Source: Pygmaiobacter massiliensis
Lineage (GTDB): Bacteria; Bacillota; Clostridia; Oscillospirales; Ruminococcaceae
Assembly: GCF_900199435.1 (NCBI RefSeq)
Contig: NZ_OAML01000003.1
Coordinates: 823,166 to 887,165 of the forward strand
Direction of reading: 5' to 3'
Length of the DNA: 64,000 nt
Shown here: positions 59,133 through 64,000 of the stretch, in pieces
Layout: every line of letters begins with the position of its first letter
Position numbering within the stretch: the first letter of the stretch is position 1
Translations under genes and position numbers: made by a program
Notes under the pieces: model-generated
What the model was told of the DNA's origin: nothing
Databases searched by the model: none
The model's input: the letters and a program-made list of their open reading frames with translations, nothing else

Positions 59133-60275
59133 TTAAGCGGAAGTGCCAAGGCCGAGATAAATTCTGCCCACACGGGCTGTCAGCAGGCTGGTCAAAAACA
59201 CGCCCTCATCCCCAATCAAGCCCGCAACCTCTTGGGCAGAAAGATGAACGCCGCCTGCGCTCTCACCAAAAAAGGTTACCACATCGCCAATCTGGCACGA
59301 GATATCGGTAACATCCACAAAGCACTGATCCATGCAGGTGGAAAGAAGCGGCGCCCGGCAATCTCCAACGAGTACCGGCGCATGTGCAGCTGCCAGTTGA
59401 GGACAAAGACCGTCTGCATAGCCCACGCAAACCACCGCAACGCGGGTGGCACGGGGAGCTGTCCAGGCACCGTCGTAGCCGAGTGTTTCGCCGGGGGCTA
59501 AGGTGCGAAGATTGGTCACGCTGGATTGCCAGCAGCAGGCTTCTGCAATCGCACCGTGCTCGCCGGGGTGTTTCTGGCTATCCATATAAAGCCGACGACC
59601 AATGCGCACGCCGGTGCAGATGGCCTCGTCGAACCATTCGCTTGCCCCACTGTTGCAAATGTGCAAAAGTGGGGGGCAGATACCGGCAGATTTGAGCTGT
59701 GCGACACCTCGCTGAAACTCTGCAAACTGGCACATAGTTAAGGGGCTGCCGTATACTTCGCCCTCGGCAAAATGGCTGAATGCCCCGGCTGCTTTAAGAT
59801 GCGGGCAATTACGCAAAGCCTCAATCAATTTATCCAACTCTTCGCCGGGCAGCACGCCATTTCGGTGCAGACCGGTTTCAATTTTGATTTGTACAGGGAA
59901 AGCATTGACCTGCTGGCGGGCACATTCAGCCTCCAACGCGTAGGCGGTGGCCGCAGAAAATAAAGTAAGCCCGATACGATGAGAAACCGCAGCTGCAAGC
60001 AGTGGCTGCGGAACACCACCTAACACGAATACTTCGGCATCTTTCAGCCCGGCGCTGCGCAGTAATATCCCTTCGCTTACCTGGGCGACGGCTAAAAAGC
60101 TTGCGCCCGAGGCGTACAATGCTTTTGCAACCGGTACCAGTCCTGCACCGTAGGCGTTGCCTTTCAATACCGGAATGCATTGGCAGTGATCCGGCAAAGC
60201 GGACTGTATGGTTTTCCAATTAGATGATATTTTATTCAAATCTACTTGCAATAAAGAATTATAATAGGTATTCAA
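59133..60275 (-). CDS. alr: Alanine racemase
   Basis: A 380-residue PLP enzyme making D-alanine for the cell wall. It starts at TTG 60273-60275; AAAAGGA is 13 bases upstream and the intervening GTG is followed by a stop. The PLP lysine is in VLKGNAYGAG (about residue 39), and the second catalytic base Tyr in LGYDGAW near 262, with VCVGYADGL after it. LKGNAYG instead of VKANAYGHG is slightly atypical. It is divergent from the amino-acid transporter. Confidence 0.92.
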   Translation of the reverse strand: MNTYYNSLLQVDLNKISSNWKTIQSALPDHCQCIPVLKGNAYGAGLVPVAKALYASGASFLAVAQVSEGILLRSAGLKDAEVFVLGGVPQPLLAAAVSHRIGLTLFSAATAYALEAECARQQVNAFPVQIKIETGLHRNGVLPGEELDKLIEALRNCPHLKAAGAFSHFAEGEVYGSPLTMCQFAEFQRGVAQLKSAGICPPLLHICNSGASEWFDEAICTGVRIGRRLYMDSQKHPGEHGAIAEACCWQSSVTNLRTLAPGETLGYDGAWTAPRATRVAVVCVGYADGLCPQLAAAHAPVLVGDCRAPLLSTCMDQCFVDVTDISCQIGDVVTFFGESAGGVHLSAQEVAGLIGDEGVFLTSLLTARVGRIYLGLGTSA

Positions 60276-60309
60276 AACTACTTCACGTCCTTTTGTTTTT
60301 TGTAATTTT

Positions 60310-60385
60310 AGAATATATTATCACTTTATGCATAAATAATTCAATATATATTTTAAAAAATAGTGATATTTAGAATATATATTCA
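60310..60385 (+). promoter_or_regulatory. ARG-box-like operators upstream of the amino-acid transporter
   Basis: AGAATATATATTCA (60372-60385) differs from the ArgR/AhrC core TGAATNNNNATTCA in one base. TGCATAAATAATTCA (60329-60343) is a second half-conserved box with a 5-base centre, and AGAATATATTATCA (60310-60323) a weaker third. They lie 50-120 bases upstream of the promoter of the transporter-argG unit. Operator role is inference from pattern and from argG at the end of the unit. Confidence 0.6.
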
Positions 60386-60433
60386 TTAATTTCGCCAAAA
60401 GTTGTATATTTTCACAAATATAATAAAAATACA

Positions 60434-60462
60434 TTGACTTAGCATAAAAATGCAACTATAAT
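60434..60462 (+). promoter_or_regulatory. Promoter of the amino-acid transporter-argG unit
   Basis: TTGACT (60434-60439), 17-base spacer, TATAAT (60457-60462), 54 bases before the start codon. Confidence 0.82.
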
Positions 60463-60515
60463 AAGCACCATCACATCAACAACATCAATGCGAAGAACAA
60501 AAGGGAGAGAACAAT

Positions 60516-61355
60516 ATGAAAAAAATATTTGCAGCTTTGCTGGCGGGTGCGCTGGCTATTTCTTTGGTGGCTTGTGGAACTTCAAGCTCTACCGCGTCGG
60601 TGGCATCGGCGGGGGATTCCTCTAAAGTAACTTCAGCCCCAGCATCCGAAACCCCAACACTGGATGCCATTAAACAAAAAGGCAAAATCGTAATGCTCAC
60701 CTCAACCGGCTTTCCCCCATATGAATATTTGGGCGATGACGGAAAGCCCGCAGGCGTGGATATCGATTTGGCACAGCTGGTAGCAGATGACCTTGGGGTT
60801 GAGCTGGAAGTAATTGATATGAACTTTGACCTTTTAATTGATGCACTGAAAAGTGGAAAAGGTGACTTTATTGCAGCCGGCATGACGGCCAATGAAGAGC
60901 GCGCTACCCACATTGACTTTTCGCAAAGCTATACGGCCAATGGACTTTTAATGGTAGTCGCAGCGGGGAATGACACCATCAAAACAGCTGCCGACCTTGC
61001 AGGCAAAACCATTGCAGTGCAAAGCGGCACCACCGCTGACCTTTATGCAAACGACGAGGTTAAGGGTGCCAAAGTGCTCACCTTTAAAACTCCGATTGAG
61101 GCGGGCACCGCAGTGGCAGGTGGTAAAGCAGACGTTGCAATCATCGACAATCTGCCTGCAAAATCAATCGCAGAAAGTTCCAATGGTAAACTGCAGGTCA
61201 TCGAAGGCTTTATTACCGAAGAGCCGATGGCAATGGGCATTGCAAAAAATCAAGAAGACCTTGTTGAAGAGATTGATAAAGTGCTTGCAGCCGCAGTAAA
61301 AGACGGTACGGTGGAAGCCTTGACCGATAAACACTACGAAATTGCCGGCGCATAA
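60516..61355 (+). CDS. Amino-acid ABC transporter substrate-binding lipoprotein
   Basis: A 279-residue SBP family-3 protein. ATG 60516 (MKKIFAALLA) follows AAGGGAGAG. Lipobox LVAC (Cys20). GFPPYEYLGDDGKPAGVDIDLAQ (about 67-89), GKGDFIAAGMTANEERATHIDFS, and GKTIAVQSGTTADLY are the classic elements of polar amino-acid binders. First gene of SBP-permease-ATPase-argG. ARG boxes and argG suggest arginine, citrulline or ornithine as ligand, but the pocket cannot be read with confidence. Confidence 0.9.
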   Translation: MKKIFAALLAGALAISLVACGTSSSTASVASAGDSSKVTSAPASETPTLDAIKQKGKIVMLTSTGFPPYEYLGDDGKPAGVDIDLAQLVADDLGVELEVIDMNFDLLIDALKSGKGDFIAAGMTANEERATHIDFSQSYTANGLLMVVAAGNDTIKTAADLAGKTIAVQSGTTADLYANDEVKGAKVLTFKTPIEAGTAVAGGKADVAIIDNLPAKSIAESSNGKLQVIEGFITEEPMAMGIAKNQEDLVEEIDKVLAAAVKDGTVEALTDKHYEIAGA

Positions 61356-61405
61356 GCCGGTACAAAATCTTCGGCCAAAGGTGCCTTAAAAGAAAGGAGC
61401 AAGCT

Positions 61406-62089
61406 GTGGAAAAAATCGGTTCTGACCTTTACGCCGCGCTGATTGTGGGTGAACGGTGGAAAATTTATCTCGAAGGACTTGCAAATACGCTGCTGCTTTC
61501 GCTGATTGCTTGTCTTGTAGGCGTTTTGATTGGGGTTACCGTTGCGTTACTAAAAACCGCCGCAGCAGGCAAAAAATCTGTCGGCTGGCGCGTCATTGCC
61601 GGTATTTGCGAGTTTTACACTACCGTAATTCGAGGCACCCCGGTCATTGTGCAGCTGCTTATTTTATATGTGCTGGTGTTCAACAGCAGCTTTGCCGCCT
61701 GCATTGCCGGGTTTGGCATCAATTCAGGGGCATATGTATCCGAAATTATCCGCTCCGGCATTGCGTCAATTGACCCCGGTCAGATGGAAGCCGGACGGAG
61801 CTTAGGACTTCCACAAGGCAAAACAATGCGGCTGATTATTTTGCCGCAGGCTGTAAAAAACATTTTGCCCGCGCTGTTTAACGAGTTTATTGCACTCATC
61901 AAAGAAACCAGCGTGGCGGGGTACATTGCCGGGCGCGATTTGACCAAAATGTCTGACGCGCTGCGGCTGCGTACTTATAATTCGATGCCGCTTTTTATTG
62001 CGGCTGCAATTTATCTGGCCCTTGTGGTGGGATTAACGGCAGTGCAAAAACGTTTGGAGAGGAGGCTTGCGCGCAGTGATCGAAGTTAA
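61406..62089 (+). CDS. Amino-acid ABC transporter permease
   Basis: A 227-residue HisMQ-type permease starting at GTG 61406 behind [26 protein letters not shown] (about 70-86) and the EAA loop [25 protein letters not shown] (about 128-152) are intact. Works as a homodimer with the ATPase whose gene overlaps its end. Confidence 0.93.
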   Translation: MEKIGSDLYAALIVGERWKIYLEGLANTLLLSLIACLVGVLIGVTVALLKTAAAGKKSVGWRVIAGICEFYTTVIRGTPVIVQLLILYVLVFNSSFAACIAGFGINSGAYVSEIIRSGIASIDPGQMEAGRSLGLPQGKTMRLIILPQAVKNILPALFNEFIALIKETSVAGYIAGRDLTKMSDALRLRTYNSMPLFIAAAIYLALVVGLTAVQKRLERRLARSDRS

Positions 62090-62798
62090 AGGACTTGAAA
62101 AAACATTTGGAGAAAACCAGGTGCTGCGTGGTATTAGCGAAACCATTCGCAAAGGCGAAAAAGTCGCTGTAATTGGGCCCTCCGGCTCCGGCAAAAGCAC
62201 ATTTTTGCGCTGTTTAAATCTGCTGGAAACACCAACCGCGGGCCAGATTTTTTTAGAAGATACCGAGCTGACCTCAGCGCAATGCGATGTTAATGCAGCA
62301 CGCCGCAGCATGGGCATGGTGTTTCAACATTTTCACCTGTTTCCACATCTCACAGTGCGCCAAAATATTACGCTCGCACCGGTACAGCTGGGGCTGATGA
62401 CCCAGCCGCAGGCAGACGAAAAGGCCGACGCACTGCTAGCGCGCATCGGCCTTTTAGAAAAAGCTGAAACCTACCCCAATATGCTCTCCGGTGGGCAAAA
62501 GCAGCGGGTTGCCATTGTACGTGCTTTGGCGATGAACCCGGAAGTGCTACTGTTTGATGAGCCGACGAGCGCCCTGGATCCCGAAATGGTGGGCGAGGTT
62601 CTGGATTTGATTCGTGAAGTGGCAGCCGAAGGAATGACGATGGTAATTGTCACCCATGAAATGGGCTTTGCCCGCGAAGTTGCAAACCGCGTTCTCTTCA
62701 TCGATGAAGGCATTGTGGTAGAGCAAAACGAGCCGGTTTCTTTTTTTGAACACCCGCAAAACGAGCGCCTGAAAAGCTTTTTATCAAAAGTATTGTGA
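62076..62798 (+). CDS. Amino-acid ABC transporter ATP-binding protein
   Basis: A 240-residue ATPase. GTG 62076 ([12 protein letters not shown]) has GAGAGGAGG at a proper distance; TTG 62067 would be one base from it and is rejected. Walker [10 protein letters not shown] (34-42), [13 protein letters not shown], signature [15 protein letters not shown], Walker [16 protein letters not shown] and VTHEMGFA are intact. Overlaps the permease gene by 14 bases; argG follows after 46 bases without a terminator. Confidence 0.92.
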   Translation: MIEVKGLEKTFGENQVLRGISETIRKGEKVAVIGPSGSGKSTFLRCLNLLETPTAGQIFLEDTELTSAQCDVNAARRSMGMVFQHFHLFPHLTVRQNITLAPVQLGLMTQPQADEKADALLARIGLLEKAETYPNMLSGGQKQRVAIVRALAMNPEVLLFDEPTSALDPEMVGEVLDLIREVAAEGMTMVIVTHEMGFAREVANRVLFIDEGIVVEQNEPVSFFEHPQNERLKSFLSKVL

Positions 62799-62844
62799 GG
62801 GCCGAAAAGCCAAACAAGGCAATAGATTCAAAGGAGATTTTGAG

Positions 62845-64000
62845 ATGAAACAGAAAAGCTATCAAAAAGTAGTGCTTGCCTATTCCGGCGGGCTGGATAC
62901 CTCCATTATTATCCCCTGGCTGAAAGAAAATTACGGCTGCGAAGTCATTGCAGTATCCGGCAATGTCGGGCAGGCAGACGAGCTGGAAGGTTTGGAAGAA
63001 AAAGCGCTTAAAACCGGGGCATCTAAGCTCTACGTCGAAGACCTCACCGAGGCATTTGTTGAAGATTACATCTGGCCTACCTTAAGAGCCGGTGCAAAAT
63101 ACGAAGGAACCTACCTTCTGGGCACCAGCTTTGCGCGCCCTATCATTGCCAAACGCATTGTAGAAATTGCAAAAGCAGAAGGCGCAGATGCCATTTGCCA
63201 CGGCTGCACCGGCAAAGGCAACGACCAGGTGCGCTTTGAGCTGGCTATCAAAGCCTTTGCACCGGAGATGGAAATTATCGCCCCCTGGCGTATCTGGGAT
63301 ATTAAAAGCCGGGATGAGGAAATTGACTATGCTGAGGCACATCATATTCCACTGAAAATCAGCAGAGAAACGAACTATTCCAAGGACAAAAACTTGTGGC
63401 ATCTCTCGCACGAGGGACTGGATTTGGAAGATCCTGCAAACGAGCCAAAGTACGAAGAAATTCTGGAACTTGGCGTATCACCCGAAAAAGCACCCGATGC
63501 CCCGACCTATGTGACGGTGCAGTTCGAAAAGGGAGTCCCCACCGCAGTAAACGGCGAAGTGATGGAAGGCGTTGCGTTGATTGCGAAGCTCAACGAGCTT
63601 GGCGGTGCAAACGGCATTGGCATTATCGACATCGTAGAAAATCGTTTGGTTGGCATGAAAAGTAGAGGTGTGTATGAAACTCCGGGCGGCACGATTCTCT
63701 ACCACGCCCACGAAGTGTTGGAGACCATCTGTCTGGATAAAGAAACAATGCACGTTAAAGCCAGCATTGCTCAAAAATATGCAGACCTTGTTTACAATGG
63801 GCAGTGGTTCACGCCGCTTCGAGAGGCACTGGATGCTTTTGTGGAAACTACGCAGCAAACTGTTACCGGCGAAGTGAAAATGAAGCTGTATAAAGGCAAT
63901 ATCATGAATGCCGGAGTAAAAAGTCCCTATACACTTTATGACGAGGCCACAGCCTCTTTTGGTGAGGACGATGGATACAATCAGGCTGATGCAGAAGGCT
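62845..64000 (+). CDS. argG: Argininosuccinate synthase (cut by window edge)
   Basis: The first 385 residues of the enzyme joining citrulline and aspartate to argininosuccinate, with ATP. ATG 62845 follows AAAGGAG. The ATP pyrophosphatase loop [12 protein letters not shown] (10-21), [14 protein letters not shown] (about 113-126, citrulline/aspartate binding) and [16 protein letters not shown] (about 270-285) are conserved. About 20 residues should lie beyond base 64000. Same transcription unit as the ABC transporter, implying that imported citrulline or a precursor is channelled to arginine. Confidence 0.95.
   Translation, partial: MKQKSYQKVVLAYSGGLDTSIIIPWLKENYGCEVIAVSGNVGQADELEGLEEKALKTGASKLYVEDLTEAFVEDYIWPTLRAGAKYEGTYLLGTSFARPIIAKRIVEIAKAEGADAICHGCTGKGNDQVRFELAIKAFAPEMEIIAPWRIWDIKSRDEEIDYAEAHHIPLKISRETNYSKDKNLWHLSHEGLDLEDPANEPKYEEILELGVSPEKAPDAPTYVTVQFEKGVPTAVNGEVMEGVALIAKLNELGGANGIGIIDIVENRLVGMKSRGVYETPGGTILYHAHEVLETICLDKETMHVKASIAQKYADLVYNGQWFTPLREALDAFVETTQQTVTGEVKMKLYKGNIMNAGVKSPYTLYDEATASFGEDDGYNQADAEG

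Noticed and set aside
1-64000. CRISPR arrays, tRNA/rRNA genes, insertion sequences, prophage or toxin-antitoxin pairs
   Set aside because: Looked for on both strands; no regularly spaced repeats, tRNA-like cloverleaf, transposase or phage gene could be recognised.

Overview
The window looks like a chromosome segment of a gut-type anaerobic Firmicute, most likely a Clostridia member of the Oscillospirales / Ruminococcaceae-Oscillospiraceae kind. This is inferred from AGGAGG ribosome binding sites, many uptake lipoproteins whose lipobox is followed by a Ser/Ala-rich linker, LytS/LytTR and YesN-like two-component systems, folate-dependent formimino metabolism and a complete set of sialic-acid genes. 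No species can be named. I see no rRNA, tRNA, CRISPR array, prophage or insertion sequence. Genes are densely packed and nearly every transcription unit has a readable promoter or terminator.

Layout. 1-2.2 kb (-): tricarboxylate transporter tctCBA, cut at the left edge. 2.5-6.1 kb (+): a small-RNA candidate, a C26 glutamine-amidotransferase-like hydrolase and a glutamine-type ABC transporter; the last two follow promoter/hairpin leaders that share an unusual hexaloop/terminator module. 6.2-8.2 kb: AraC regulator divergent from an EamA permease. 8.5-15.3 kb (+): an orphan RNA candidate, a DUF3870 protein, then M20 dipeptidase, dipeptide epimerase, DUF819 membrane protein and transglutaminase-like protein (a putative dipeptide/muropeptide utilisation set), and an SRAP DNA-repair protein. 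15.6-16.4 kb (-): DUF134 regulator plus NifX-like protein with an operator-like promoter. 16.6-22.9 kb: TAXI-TRAP transporter with a DUF1850 protein, divergent from a LytS/LytTR system. 23.2-32.7 kb: substrate-binding-protein/kinase/regulator signalling operon, phosphoglucomutase, glucose-1-phosphatase-like HAD and an ABC transporter of the 'iron' FbpABC type, which together look more like sugar-phosphate uptake. 33.3-38.6 kb (+): a purine-riboswitch-controlled BMP-family nucleoside ABC transporter. 38.9-46 kb: gltS, ftcD, cyclodeaminase, hutD, fhs, a THF riboswitch with folT, and a second divergent ftcD. 46-49 kb (+): a giant BTAD/AAA/TPR regulator. 49.4-58.8 kb: sialic-acid catabolism (nanE-nanK, DUF624 protein, RpiR regulator, ATPase-less ABC transporter, nanA, nagB, yhcH-like). 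59.1-60.3 kb (-): alanine racemase. 60.3-64 kb (+): ARG-box-like operators, an amino-acid ABC transporter and argG, cut at the right edge.

How it works together. The window is dominated by scavenging: carboxylates, amino acids, dipeptides, sugar phosphates, nucleosides, sialic acid and folate. Each uptake system sits next to the enzymes that process its likely substrate and next to its own control element: purine and THF riboswitches, attenuators, ARG boxes, RpiR-type palindromes and two-component systems. In six of seven transport operons led by a binding-protein gene, a strong hairpin lies immediately after that gene, suggesting a common way of making more binding protein than membrane component. 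The most unusual signals are the three hexaloop/terminator attenuator modules at 2.7-3.65 kb, the non-canonical purine riboswitch at 33.3 kb, the sugar-phosphate locus that would be auto-annotated as iron transport, and the attenuated leader of the DUF624 gene at 52 kb.
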